Source: an uncultured Eubacteriales bacterium
GTDB lineage: Bacteria > Bacillota > Clostridia > Oscillospirales > Acutalibacteraceae
NCBI GenBank assembly: GCA_934546985.1
Contig: CAKTEE010000007.1
Span: forward strand, 65,888 to 129,887
Direction of reading: 5' to 3'
DNA: 64,000 nt
The position numbers were made by a program, and so were the translations under genes. The notes under the pieces are model-generated. The model ran no database searches and had not been told where the DNA came from. It saw only the letters and a list, made by a program, of their open reading frames with translations. Below, piece after piece: positions 7,509-16,340 of this stretch; positions within the stretch are counted from its first letter, which is position 1; each line of letters begins with the position of its first letter.

Positions 7509-9560
7509 TTACAGGAAAAGCCTTGCAATTTGAAATACAATAAATGAAACACTGTAAGCAATAACCGTTTGCATTCCTAATGTTGCCCAAGTCCATTTTG
7601 CAGAATGCATTTCCTGACGGATTGCTGTAACGGCGGCGATACAGGGAATAAACAGCAGGGAAAAAGTCATAAAGGCTAATGCGCTTGCATTGGAATATAT
7701 TCCTTGTAATATGGGGAGCAGTGCGGTGGTAGCTTCACCCCCGGTCCCATGGAGAATTCCCAACGTGCTGACGATAGATTCCCTTGCAATTAAGCCGCTT
7801 AATATTGCAACAGAGGATTTCCAGTCACCAAATCCCAAGGGTGTAAATATCGGAGCAATCGCAGTTCCGATAATACCGAGAATACTTTGGGAACTGTCAG
7901 TTACCGGCTGTAAAGCAAAGTTAAAATATTGGCAGAACCAGATGATAACGCTTGCACCTAAAAGTACGGTTCCGGCTTTAGTAATAAAATCCTTAATCCG
8001 TTCCCAAAGGTGCATACCAAGCGTTTTCGGAGTTGGCATACGGTATGGGGGCAATTCCATAACAAAGGCTGAATGTCCGCCTTTCAATACGGTTTTCTGA
8101 AGAAACAATGCATAAAGTATGGCAAGCACAATACCAAGCAAATAAAGTCCAAATACTACCAGTGCCTGATGTTTTGGAAAAAACGCAGAGATAAAAAGCA
8201 GATAAACAGGCATTTTGGCACTGCATGACATAAATGGCGTCATCATAATGGTGATGCGCCTGTCCTTTTCTTGGTCAAGGGTTCTTGCCGCCATAACTGC
8301 TGGAACAGAACAGCCGAATCCCATCAGCATCGGTACAAAGGAACGTCCGGAAAGCCCGATTTTGTGGAGCGCACGGTCCATAATAAATGCGGCGCGTGCC
8401 ATGTAACCGCTGTCTTCCAAAATAGAAAGAAAAAAGAAAAGTAAAAATATTTGCGGGAAAAAGGAGAGGACAGAGCCAACGCCGGCGATAATACCATCAC
8501 AAATTAAACCCACAGCCCAGTCTGCCGCATGCATTGAAGTCAGCCAGTCTTGCATCCATCCGGCAAAATTTTGATTAATGCCGATATCTACCAGTTCTTT
8601 CAGGCTATTTCCTGCATATCCGAAGGTGATAATAAAAATTAAAAGCATCATTCCAAGAAACAGAGGAATAGCAAGATATTTATGTGTAACTATCATGTCA
8701 ATTCGGTCAGAAATGCTCAGGTGGTCTTCTTTGTTCCCGCGTTTAATTGCCTTATTGCAGACAGCGCAGATGAATTTATATTTCTGATCTGCAATAACAA
8801 TATCCCGTTCGCGGTTTGTTTCCTCCAGTTTGCTGATCGTAAATTCCAGTTCGGTGATTTGCGTTTGAGATAAATCTAATTGTACAATGGTAGGCGGGTC
8901 GTCTTCGATGAGTTTTACAGCCGACCAACGTAAGGGCATCCCTTTTTTCTGACAGTTTGAACTTATCATTTCCTCAATTTCGTCAATCGCTGTTTTTACT
9001 GCACCGGTATAAATGTTGTTAATCAGGTTATAATCCACATGAATATCGCAGTGAGTTTCATCAATGGAGTGAGTAAAGGTATGTACCGCCGTATGTATTA
9101 GTTTATGGATACCCTTGCCCTTGCTTGCTGATATGGGAACTACGGGAATTCCCAGCAGATTGGACAGCAGTGTACAGTCAATAACGTCGCCCCGTTTTTC
9201 CGCCATATCAATCATATTCAGAGCGATTACCATGGGCAGTCCGAGTTCCGCTAACTGTAAGCTCAGGTAAAGGTTACGTTCAATATTTGTCGCATCTACA
9301 ATGTTGATAATCATATCAGGTTTTTCATCTATAATATAATTACGGGTAACGATTTCTTCCGCAGAGTAAGGGGAAAGGGAGTAAATACCCGGAAGGTCAA
9401 CAACAGCGATATCCATATCATCGTGTTTTAAACGTCCTTCTTTTTTTTCCACCGTAACGCCGGGCCAGTTGCCGACATATTGATTTGAGCCGGTCAGTTC
9501 ATTAAACAGCGTGGTTTTTCCGCAGTTAGGGTTGCCGGCCAGTGCAAATCTGTAATTCAT
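7509..9560 (-). CDS. feoB: Ferrous iron transport protein B
   Basis: The product has 683 residues, typical of FeoB. An N-terminal G domain contains G1 GNPNCGKTTLFN, the switch-like NWPGVTVEKKEG, G3 DLPGIYSL and G4 NMID. A helical GDI region follows, then a polytopic membrane domain with the Gate motifs (GFGCSVPAVMAARTL and the PFMSCSAKMPVYLL repeat). FeoB is the inner-membrane Fe2+ permease used under anaerobic or micro-oxic conditions. Its start overlaps the feoA stop by four bases, implying translational coupling. Confidence 0.96.
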   Translation of the reverse strand: MNYRFALAGNPNCGKTTLFNELTGSNQYVGNWPGVTVEKKEGRLKHDDMDIAVVDLPGIYSLSPYSAEEIVTRNYIIDEKPDMIINIVDATNIERNLYLSLQLAELGLPMVIALNMIDMAEKRGDVIDCTLLSNLLGIPVVPISASKGKGIHKLIHTAVHTFTHSIDETHCDIHVDYNLINNIYTGAVKTAIDEIEEMISSNCQKKGMPLRWSAVKLIEDDPPTIVQLDLSQTQITELEFTISKLEETNRERDIVIADQKYKFICAVCNKAIKRGNKEDHLSISDRIDMIVTHKYLAIPLFLGMMLLIFIITFGYAGNSLKELVDIGINQNFAGWMQDWLTSMHAADWAVGLICDGIIAGVGSVLSFFPQIFLLFFFLSILEDSGYMARAAFIMDRALHKIGLSGRSFVPMLMGFGCSVPAVMAARTLDQEKDRRITIMMTPFMSCSAKMPVYLLFISAFFPKHQALVVFGLYLLGIVLAILYALFLQKTVLKGGHSAFVMELPPYRMPTPKTLGMHLWERIKDFITKAGTVLLGASVIIWFCQYFNFALQPVTDSSQSILGIIGTAIAPIFTPLGFGDWKSSVAILSGLIARESIVSTLGILHGTGGEATTALLPILQGIYSNASALAFMTFSLLFIPCIAAVTAIRQEMHSAKWTWATLGMQTVIAYSVSFIVFQIARLFL

Positions 9561-9796
9561 TTTTTCTCTCCTACCATAACCTCAATTTCCTGTGCTTCGC
9601 TTTTGCGGATACTCAGTTCATATCCGCGGACATTAATTTCGATCGGATCACCCAACGGGGCGGTTTTGCGCATGATAATGGTGGCTCCGGGTGTAATTCC
9701 CATATCAATGATACGTCTGCGCAGTGCGCCGGAGCTGCCCAAACGCAGTACGGTTCCTTTTTCTCCGGGTTTTAACTGATTGACAGTTTTAACCAT
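9557..9796 (-). CDS. feoA: Ferrous iron transport protein A
   Basis: A 79-residue SH3-like FeoA domain: KPGEKGTVLRLGSSGALRRR, then IDMGITPGATIIMRKTAPLG and DPIEINVRGYELSIRKSEA. FeoA is a small cytosolic partner that modulates FeoB. It is the first gene of the feo operon; a promoter with overlapping dyads lies about 50 bases upstream. Confidence 0.95.
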   Translation of the reverse strand: MVKTVNQLKPGEKGTVLRLGSSGALRRRIIDMGITPGATIIMRKTAPLGDPIEINVRGYELSIRKSEAQEIEVMVGEKK

Positions 9797-9847
9797 AATT
9801 TCACAATCCCCTTACCTATATCATACAATAGTACTGTAAACTATATG

Positions 9848-9890
9848 TTAGTTTCAGCTAATATTATACTGCATGCAGTATTTTTATCAA
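9848..9890 (-). promoter_or_regulatory. feo promoter with two overlapping dyads
   Basis: On the minus strand TTGATA (9885-9890) and TATAAT (9863-9868) are separated by 16 bases. A perfect 14-bp palindrome TACTGCATGCAGTA (9867-9880) fills most of the spacer and touches the -10. A second dyad TTAG-CTGAAA-CTAA (9848-9861) starts just past the -10. Both positions would block RNA polymerase if bound, as expected of an iron-responsive repressor (Fur or DtxR type); the regulator is inferred. Confidence 0.65.
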
Positions 9891-10007
9891 GGTACTTTTT
9901 CTATCTTATCTATTTTTGGGAATCCTCCCAGTTTTTTTTCCTTTTTTCGACGGTAACTGGTTAAGAATCATTTTGTTTTACAGAAAATAATTTTTTAAAA
10001 AAACATC

Positions 10008-10036
10008 TTGACAAATTCTTTTTCGAGTTATAGAAT
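10008..10036 (+). promoter_or_regulatory. Promoter of the trp operon leader
   Basis: TTGACA at 10008-10013 and TAGAAT at 10031-10036 with a 17-base spacer. This is a near-consensus sigma-A promoter directly upstream of the T-box leader. Confidence 0.8.
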
Positions 10037-10049
10037 GACAGTATAAAGT

Positions 10050-10317
10050 AAAACCGAAGAGTAAGAGTAGTAAACTGTTTTGTCAGGCTTACAAGAGAGC
10101 CGCGGCTGGTGGAATCGCGGTAAGGCGGGAATGGTTGAATGGACTTACGAGGGCGGTCCGAACGGGAAGAATCCTTAGTAGTAGCCGACGGGAACTTCAC
10201 CCGTTACCAAGGAAGCGTGTATGGTTGTGCACGGAACGAGCGGGCGTTTAACGTCAATTTGGGTGGTATCGCAGGAGTAATCTCTTGTCCCTTTTCAAGG
10301 GGCAGGAGTTTTTTTAT
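10050..10317 (+). ncRNA. Tryptophan T-box riboswitch (leader of trpDCFBAEG)
   Basis: A T-box leader senses uncharged tRNA. The conserved antiterminator sequence AATTTGGGTGGTATCGCAG lies at about 10257-10275. In stem I, GTAAG (10061-10065) pairs with CTTAC (10144-10148); AGTA (10066-10069) forms the 5' side of the specifier loop and TGG (10140-10142), followed by A, lies at the specifier position on the 3' side. TGG is the Trp codon, matching the downstream operon. The AGAGAGC and GGTGGAA segments fit the distal stem I loops. Uncharged tRNA-Trp would stabilise the antiterminator and switch on trp expression. Confidence 0.92.
10282..10317 (+). terminator. T-box regulated terminator
   Basis: CTCTTGTCCC pairs with GGGGCAGGAG (with G-U pairs) around TTTTCAA, followed by seven or more T. 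It immediately follows the conserved T-box sequence, as required for antitermination control of the trp genes. Confidence 0.88.
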
Positions 10318-10370
10318 TTTATGCGTCCCTTTACAACCGCTGATAAAATTATTTTAAAAGCGAGGTAATT

Positions 10371-11405
10371 ATGATGATGTTATCACAGGCCATTAAAGAC
10401 ATTATCGAAGGGAAAAATTTGAGTGAACAGCTTGCGTTTGATGCAATGAACCAGATTATGGAAGGCAACGCCACAGAAGCACAGATTGCAGGTTATTTAA
10501 TTGGTATGCGGGTTAAAGGGGAAACGGTAGATGAAATTACCGGCGGTGCCAAATCCCTTGCATCAAAATGTGCACGGATTCATCCTAATGTGGATTTCTG
10601 TGTTGACCCTGTTGGAACAGGCGGTGACTGCACAAATACGTTTAATATCTCCTCAACCTCTGCGATTGTTGCGGCCGCCGCCGGCGTCAGCGTTGCGAAA
10701 CATGGCAACCGTTCAGTATCAAGCAAAAGCGGAAGTGCAGATTTTTATGAAGCGCTGGGCGTTAACATTGCACTCAAACCTGCGGCAGTGCAGAAATGCA
10801 TTGAAGAAATTGGTTTTGGATTTATGTTTGCACCAACCTTTCATCCGGCCATGCGGTTTGCCGCTCCGGTACGTAAACAGCTTGGCGTACGAACAATGTT
10901 TAATCTTTTAGGTCCGCTTTCCAATCCTGCGGGGGCGCAGGGACAGGTGCTGGGAGTTTATGAAAAGGAAATTATGAACTTTGCCGCACAAACCCTGCGT
11001 AATCTCGGTGAAAAGCAGGCGTTGATTGTGCATGGCAGTGATGGTACAGATGAAATTACAAACACCGGCGAAACTTATATTACAGAACTTAAAGATGGAG
11101 AAATTGTAGATTATACTATAGTTCCTGAAATTTTCGGTATGAAGCGCTGTGAACTTTCTGATTTGCAGGGCGGGGACGCGCAGGAAAATGCAAAAATCAG
11201 TCTGGATATTTTCAGCGGCAAAAAAGGCCCAATGCGTGATATTGTTGTTATGAATTCTGCCGCAACAATTTATGTTGGACAGAAAGCCAAAAGTCTTGCA
11301 GAAGGGATGCTGATAGCGGCGGATGCTATTGACAGCGGTGCAGCGATGCGTAAGCTGGAAGAAATCCGTGCATATACCAACCGTAAGGAGCTGGTAAAGC
11401 TGTGA
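10371..11405 (+). CDS. trpD: Anthranilate phosphoribosyltransferase
   Basis: A 344-residue enzyme, normal family length, transferring phosphoribose from PRPP to anthranilate (second step of Trp synthesis). Visible motifs are DPVGTGGDCTNTFNISSTSA (PRPP/anthranilate loop, about residue 80), KHGNRSVSSKSGSADFYEAL (about 110) and GVRTMFNLLGPLSNPA (about 170). Three ATGs stand in tandem after AGCGAGGTAATT, so the exact first codon among them is uncertain. It is the first structural gene after the T-box and overlaps trpC by four bases. Confidence 0.96.
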   Translation: MMMLSQAIKDIIEGKNLSEQLAFDAMNQIMEGNATEAQIAGYLIGMRVKGETVDEITGGAKSLASKCARIHPNVDFCVDPVGTGGDCTNTFNISSTSAIVAAAAGVSVAKHGNRSVSSKSGSADFYEALGVNIALKPAAVQKCIEEIGFGFMFAPTFHPAMRFAAPVRKQLGVRTMFNLLGPLSNPAGAQGQVLGVYEKEIMNFAAQTLRNLGEKQALIVHGSDGTDEITNTGETYITELKDGEIVDYTIVPEIFGMKRCELSDLQGGDAQENAKISLDIFSGKKGPMRDIVVMNSAATIYVGQKAKSLAEGMLIAADAIDSGAAMRKLEEIRAYTNRKELVKL

Positions 11406-12196
11406 TATCAAATACGGTTTTGGATAAAATTGCAGCGGCAAAGCGTGTCCGGATAGACGAACGGCTGAAGAAAACGTCATGCAATGCATTACGTGAGCGG
11501 GCGCAGGCTTGTGCGCTGAATGTTCCGTCTTTTTATAAAGCTGTTTCAGCTTCCGGCAAACTAAATATCATTGCCGAGATAAAAAAAGCTTCTCCTTCCA
11601 AAGGGATTATCCAGCCGGATTTTCATCCGGTAGAGCAGGCGCAGGCTTACGAGCAGGCAGGCGCGGCGGCAATCTCCGTGTTAACGGAAGAAGATTTTTT
11701 CCTTGGCAGTGATGAATACCTGAAAAGTATTCAAAAAGCTGTTCGGCTGCCGGTTTTGCGTAAAGATTTTATCATTGACGAAATGCAGATTTATGAAGCA
11801 AGATGTATGGGGGCGTCTGCGGTTCTTCTGATTGCCGCAATGCTGGATAGAGAAACATTGAAGTATTTTTATCAAATTACCAAAGCTGTAGGTTTGGATG
11901 CGCTTGTAGAAATTCATAACGAAACTGAACTTGAAAGCGCATTGGAGATAGATGCGGAGATAATTGGAATCAATAACAGGAATTTAAAAACTTTTCAGGT
12001 AAATTTAGAGGTTACGAAAAGGCTGGCAAAACTTTTGCCAGAATCCGCAGTAAAAGTTGCGGAGAGTGGTATTCACACAGCACGGGATATTGCATTGGTA
12101 AAAGAAGCTGGTGTGCATGCGGTGCTGATTGGTGAAAGTTTGATGCGTTCTCAGGGAAGTGTAGATAAAAAACTACAGGAGCTTATGGGGAAATAA
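11402..12196 (+). CDS. trpC: Indole-3-glycerol phosphate synthase
   Basis: The GTG start at 11402 overlaps the trpD stop in a GTGA arrangement. The 264-residue TIM barrel shows IIAEIKKASPSKG (catalytic Lys), VLTEEDFFLGS, LPVLRKDFIIDEMQIYEA, GINNRNLKTFQVNL and VAESGIHTARDI. It closes the indole ring of carboxyphenylaminodeoxyribulose phosphate in Trp synthesis. It is not fused to TrpF, unlike the E. coli enzyme. Confidence 0.96.
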   Translation: MISNTVLDKIAAAKRVRIDERLKKTSCNALRERAQACALNVPSFYKAVSASGKLNIIAEIKKASPSKGIIQPDFHPVEQAQAYEQAGAAAISVLTEEDFFLGSDEYLKSIQKAVRLPVLRKDFIIDEMQIYEARCMGASAVLLIAAMLDRETLKYFYQITKAVGLDALVEIHNETELESALEIDAEIIGINNRNLKTFQVNLEVTKRLAKLLPESAVKVAESGIHTARDIALVKEAGVHAVLIGESLMRSQGSVDKKLQELMGK

Positions 12197-12197
12197 C

Positions 12198-12833
12198 ATG
12201 ACGAGAATTAAAATATGCGGTCTCACCCGTATGGAAGATATTGATTCTGTTAACCGTTACCAGCCGGAATATATTGGTTTTATTTTTGCGCCAAAAAGCA
12301 GGCGCTATGTAACGCCTGAAAAAGCGAAACAGCTTGCCGCAGGATTAAAGTGCGGAATTCAAAGCGTTGGCGTGTTTACGCAGACAGACGTAGATGAAAT
12401 TATTCGGATTGCTGAAAGCGTACCGTTAAATGTTGTTCAACTGCATGGTATGCAGTCAGAAAATATGGTGCAGGATTTAAGAAACGCATTGCCGGAGGGC
12501 GTCCAGATTTGGTATTGTGTTGCGGCGAAAAACGGTACTGTTGTATTTCCGGAATTGGATCATATTGTGGATTTGTGGCTTGTGGATACTGCGGCAGGCG
12601 GCAGTTTCGGCGGGACAGGTAAAACCTTTGACTGGATGAAAGCAAAAACGTTCCTGCAAGATAGAAAAATTATCCTTGCAGGCGGGCTTAATCCAGAAAA
12701 TATAGCACAGGCAGTTTCTTGTCTGCATCCTTATGCTGTTGATGTCAGCACCGGAGTAGAAACCAATGGATTTAAAGAAGAAGAAAAAATCAAACAATTT
12801 GTTACAGCCGTAAGAAATGGATCGGGGGAATAA
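12198..12833 (+). CDS. trpF: Phosphoribosylanthranilate isomerase
   Basis: The product has 211 residues. KICGLTR at the N-terminus holds the catalytic Cys; YIGFIFAPKSRRYVTPE, VPLNVVQLHG and LVDTAAGGSFGGTGKTFDW (Asp and phosphate loop) follow the TrpF pattern, with a C-terminal AVDVSTGVETNGFKEEEKI. It isomerises phosphoribosylanthranilate in Trp synthesis. The start is one base after the trpC stop, so translation is tightly coupled. Confidence 0.96.
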   Translation: MTRIKICGLTRMEDIDSVNRYQPEYIGFIFAPKSRRYVTPEKAKQLAAGLKCGIQSVGVFTQTDVDEIIRIAESVPLNVVQLHGMQSENMVQDLRNALPEGVQIWYCVAAKNGTVVFPELDHIVDLWLVDTAAGGSFGGTGKTFDWMKAKTFLQDRKIILAGGLNPENIAQAVSCLHPYAVDVSTGVETNGFKEEEKIKQFVTAVRNGSGE

Positions 12834-12834
12834 T

Positions 12835-14019
12835 ATGGAAAACCAAATGAAACGTGGCAGATATGGGGAGTTCGGCGGACAATACGCGGCAGAAACCCTG
12901 ATGTTTGCATTAAAAGAACTGGAGCAGGCATACGAGGAAGCAAAAAACAACCCTGCATTTATGAATGAATATTATCGTATGCTGAAAACTTATGCGGGGC
13001 GTCCGTCACTGCTTTATTTTTCACAAAGAATGACGGATGATTTAGGGCCGAAGGTTTATTTAAAAAGGGAAGATTTGAATCATACCGGTGCACATAAGGT
13101 CAATAACGTGTTGGGGCAGGTTTTGCTTGCCAAACGCATGGGGAAGAAATGTGTCATTGCTGAAACGGGCGCAGGACAGCATGGGGTTGCAACTGCAACC
13201 GCCGCCGCCCTCTACGGCATGAAATGTGAAGTATTTATGGGTGTGGAAGATATGGAACGTCAGGCGCTGAATGTTTACCGTATGCGTTTGCTGGGCGCTA
13301 CTGTGACGGGCGTTTCAACCGGTACCGGAACATTGAAAGACGCTACCAGTGAAGCGATGCGCCAGTGGTGCCAAAGGGTAGAAGATACCTATTATGTGGT
13401 TGGTTCGGCCGTGGGACCGCACCCATATCCTGAAATTGTCAGAGATTTTCAGCGGGTTATCGGCGATGAAATCCGCAGTGAAATGCTCGAACGGGAAGGC
13501 CGTCTGCCAAGCGCTGTGTTTGCCTGTGTTGGCGGCGGCAGTAATGCGATAGGCAGCTTTTATGCTATGATAAATGATAAGGAAACCCGTTTAATCGGTG
13601 CGGAAGCCGGCGGCGATGGTGTGGAAACCGGGCGTCATGCCGCTACGATGGCAGGCGGGAGCGTGGGCGTATTCCATGGAATGAAATCTTACTTTTTGCA
13701 GGATAATGAAGGGCAGATTACACCGGTTTACTCTATTTCTGCCGGTCTGGATTATCCGGGCGTTGGTCCTGAGCATGCGTTTTTAAAACAAACAGGCAGA
13801 GCGGAATACTATCCTGTAACAGATGAAGAAGCTGTCAGCGCATTTGAATATTTGTCCAGAATGGATGGTATCATTCCGGCAATTGAAAGCGCTCATGCTG
13901 TCGCTTTGGCGAGGAAAATGGCGCATGAGTTTACGAAAGATGATTGTATTGTAATCACAATTTCAGGACGCGGAGATAAAGATGTTGAGCAAATCGGCAG
14001 ATACCGCGGTGAATTATAA
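12835..14019 (+). CDS. trpB: Tryptophan synthase beta subunit
   Basis: The start ATG at 12835 lies one base after the trpF stop, behind GGGGGA; an in-frame ATG at 12817 would overlap trpF and is less likely. The product has 394 residues. The PLP lysine is in HTGAHKVNNVLGQ, the phosphate-binding loop is CVGGGSNAIGSF, and the N-terminal GRYGEFGGQYAAETLM is typical of TrpB1. It condenses indole with serine to tryptophan in an alpha2-beta2 complex with TrpA, encoded next. Confidence 0.97.
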   Translation: MENQMKRGRYGEFGGQYAAETLMFALKELEQAYEEAKNNPAFMNEYYRMLKTYAGRPSLLYFSQRMTDDLGPKVYLKREDLNHTGAHKVNNVLGQVLLAKRMGKKCVIAETGAGQHGVATATAAALYGMKCEVFMGVEDMERQALNVYRMRLLGATVTGVSTGTGTLKDATSEAMRQWCQRVEDTYYVVGSAVGPHPYPEIVRDFQRVIGDEIRSEMLEREGRLPSAVFACVGGGSNAIGSFYAMINDKETRLIGAEAGGDGVETGRHAATMAGGSVGVFHGMKSYFLQDNEGQITPVYSISAGLDYPGVGPEHAFLKQTGRAEYYPVTDEEAVSAFEYLSRMDGIIPAIESAHAVALARKMAHEFTKDDCIVITISGRGDKDVEQIGRYRGEL

Positions 14020-14033
14020 AGGAGGGGACAGAC

Positions 14034-14858
14034 GTGGCTGAATTTAAAAACGGAAGGATTGAAAATGCTTTTGCAAAACTTCGTGCAGAAGGGAAAAAAG
14101 CATTTATCCCATTCCTTACCACCGGTGATCCGAGTGTGGAATGTTCTTTTCAAATTGCTTCTCAGATGATAGAAAACGGGGCTTCTTTAATAGAGTTTGG
14201 CGTGCCGTATTCTGACCCGTCGGCAGAGGGACCGATTATTATGCGCGCTGACGAACGGGCGCTGAGCCGCGGCACACGCATAAAAGATGTGTTTGCCGTA
14301 ACAAAACGGGTAACGCAGGCGTATCCGGAAACCCCGTTGGTGCTTTTGCTGTATTATAATATGATTTTTGTCATTGGTGCAGATGAATTTTTCCGTCAGT
14401 GTGTGGAAAATGGGGTTGACGGTGTAATTTTGCCGGATCTGCCATATGAGGAACAGGATGAAATTTGGGACATTGCGCAGTCTTATCAAATACGCGTGAT
14501 TTCTATGGTTACACCTACGTCTCATGAACGTGCAAAAATGATTTGTGAGCGTGCACAGGGTTTTTTATATTGTGTTTCTTCTCTTGGTGTTACAGGGGAA
14601 CGCAATCAGTTCCAGACGGATTTCCGTCATTTTTTTGCACAGCTGAATGAATATACAGATATACCGAAAGCAATCGGGTTTGGTATTTCAACGCCGGAAC
14701 AAGCGAAAGAATTAAGACAGTATTGTGACGGTGTGATTGTTGGCAGTGCTATTGTTCGCCGGATTGAGGAGGCTATGGCGCAGGAGAAAACAGAAACTGA
14801 AATTGCGCAGGCAGTTGGAGAATATACTGCACAGATGCGCGCAGCACTGGACGAATAA
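14034..14858 (+). CDS. trpA: Tryptophan synthase alpha subunit
   Basis: The GTG start at 14034 follows AAAGGAGGGG. The 274-residue barrel has KAFIPFLTTGDPSVE, SLIEFGVPYSDPSAEGPIIM (the catalytic Glu in IEFG; the second acidic position is Glu rather than the Asp of enteric TrpA), GVDGVILPDLPYEEQDE and the phosphate site GFGISTPEQAKE plus GVIVGSAIVRRI. It cleaves indole-3-glycerol phosphate and channels indole to TrpB. Confidence 0.96.
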   Translation: MAEFKNGRIENAFAKLRAEGKKAFIPFLTTGDPSVECSFQIASQMIENGASLIEFGVPYSDPSAEGPIIMRADERALSRGTRIKDVFAVTKRVTQAYPETPLVLLLYYNMIFVIGADEFFRQCVENGVDGVILPDLPYEEQDEIWDIAQSYQIRVISMVTPTSHERAKMICERAQGFLYCVSSLGVTGERNQFQTDFRHFFAQLNEYTDIPKAIGFGISTPEQAKELRQYCDGVIVGSAIVRRIEEAMAQEKTETEIAQAVGEYTAQMRAALDE

Positions 14859-14879
14859 GTTTTTTGGGGGTATAGGGTT

Positions 14880-16340
14880 ATGATTACTCCTTCTATCGAA
14901 GAATTTTATGAATACTCTGCAAAAGCAAAAATTATACCTGTAGTTTGCAAGCTGAATGCAGATACTTTTACGCCGATTTCCATTTTTCAAAAGTTTGGTA
15001 TGGAGCCAAACAGTTTTATGCTGGAAAGTGTGGAGGGAGGTGAGCGCTGGGGCAGATATTCCCTGATGGGACGTGATCCCTTGCTGTATTTTGAAAGTAA
15101 AAAAGAAGAAACTGTCTTTACTGTGAGCGGAAAACAGCAGGAGCTGGCAGGTAATCCAATGAAACGGATTCGTGAAATCTGCAAGGAGTTTGAATCCGGC
15201 AGGTTTCCATATGTGGATCATTTTTATTGTGGTTTGCTGGGATATTTTGGCTATGATTTTGTTCGCTACTGCGAAAAACTACCGGATCATTTACCGGACG
15301 AATTGGGATTGCCCGACTGTCGGCTAATGGCGCCGCGGGAGGTTATTGTGTTTGACCATCTGCGCAGTGAGATGACAATTATTGTTAACGCCCTTGCTGA
15401 AGAAGGAAGTGCAGGCTATGCCCATGCCGTGGAGCGGGTTGGTGCTATTATGGCAGAGATTATGGAACCGTCACTTCAAAAGGCTGTTCAGGGCAGGCAG
15501 GGAGAACTGCATTTTGAATCCCGCACGCCAAAGGCAGATTACTGCCGTTCGATTGAAAAATCAAAGCAGTATATCAAAGACGGGGATATTTTTCAGGTTG
15601 TTATTTCCCAGCGTTTTACTTCGGATTTTAATGGGGATACTCTTGCTGTTTACCGTGCGCTGCGCAGCGTCAATCCATCCCCTTATTTATTTTATCTGAA
15701 CTATCCGGATTGCAGTATTATCGGTGCTTCGCCGGAAATGCTTGTACGCCTGCAAAATGGTAAAGTAGAAAATTGTCCAATAGCCGGAACACGTCCACGC
15801 GGTGCAACACCAGCGGAAGATCTTGCGTTGGAACAATCCCTGCTTGCAGACGAAAAGGAAAAAAGTGAGCATTATATGCTGGTGGATTTAGGGCGCAACG
15901 ACGTTGGCAAAGTAAGTAAGTTTGGGACAGTGCAAGTTAAAAATCTGGCGCATATTGAGCGATTTTCCCACGTGATGCATATTGTGACCAATCTGGAAGG
16001 TATGAAGCGTGAGGATGCGGGTGCAGTAGATGTGTTGGCGTCCATCCTGCCGGCAGGCACCCTTTCTGGGGCGCCCAAAGTGCGGGCAATGGAAATTATT
16101 GAGGAACTGGAACCCGTACGCCGGGGGGTATATGGCGGCGCAATAGGGTATTTGGGTTTTGACGGGGATATGGATACCTGTATTGCGATTCGGACTGCGG
16201 TTATCAAGGATGGGAAAATCCATGTGCAGGCAGGCGGCGGCATTGTAGCAGATTCAGAACCGGAAAAGGAATATCAGGAAACCGTAAATAAATCCCGCGC
16301 GCTGTTTACCGCGTTGGAAAAGGCAGGTGGAATCCGTTGA
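14880..16340 (+). CDS. trpE: Anthranilate synthase component I
   Basis: The 486-residue chorismate-using subunit. An N-terminal feedback segment reads NSFMLESVEGGERWGRYSLM (Trp-binding LLES-type motif). The C-terminal chorismate domain has DGDIFQVVISQRF, NPSPYLFYLNY, IAGTRPRGAT, LVDLGRNDVGKVS, LPAGTLSGAPKVRAMEII and IRTAVIKDGKIHVQAGGGIV. It makes anthranilate from chorismate, using ammonia supplied by TrpG. It lies unusually late in the operon, after trpA. ATG at 14880, 21 bases after trpA. Confidence 0.96.
   Translation: MITPSIEEFYEYSAKAKIIPVVCKLNADTFTPISIFQKFGMEPNSFMLESVEGGERWGRYSLMGRDPLLYFESKKEETVFTVSGKQQELAGNPMKRIREICKEFESGRFPYVDHFYCGLLGYFGYDFVRYCEKLPDHLPDELGLPDCRLMAPREVIVFDHLRSEMTIIVNALAEEGSAGYAHAVERVGAIMAEIMEPSLQKAVQGRQGELHFESRTPKADYCRSIEKSKQYIKDGDIFQVVISQRFTSDFNGDTLAVYRALRSVNPSPYLFYLNYPDCSIIGASPEMLVRLQNGKVENCPIAGTRPRGATPAEDLALEQSLLADEKEKSEHYMLVDLGRNDVGKVSKFGTVQVKNLAHIERFSHVMHIVTNLEGMKREDAGAVDVLASILPAGTLSGAPKVRAMEIIEELEPVRRGVYGGAIGYLGFDGDMDTCIAIRTAVIKDGKIHVQAGGGIVADSEPEKEYQETVNKSRALFTALEKAGGIR

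Noticed and set aside
10139..10357. A 72-codon plus-strand frame in the trp leader
   Set aside because: It lies wholly within the T-box riboswitch and terminator and has no ribosome binding site.
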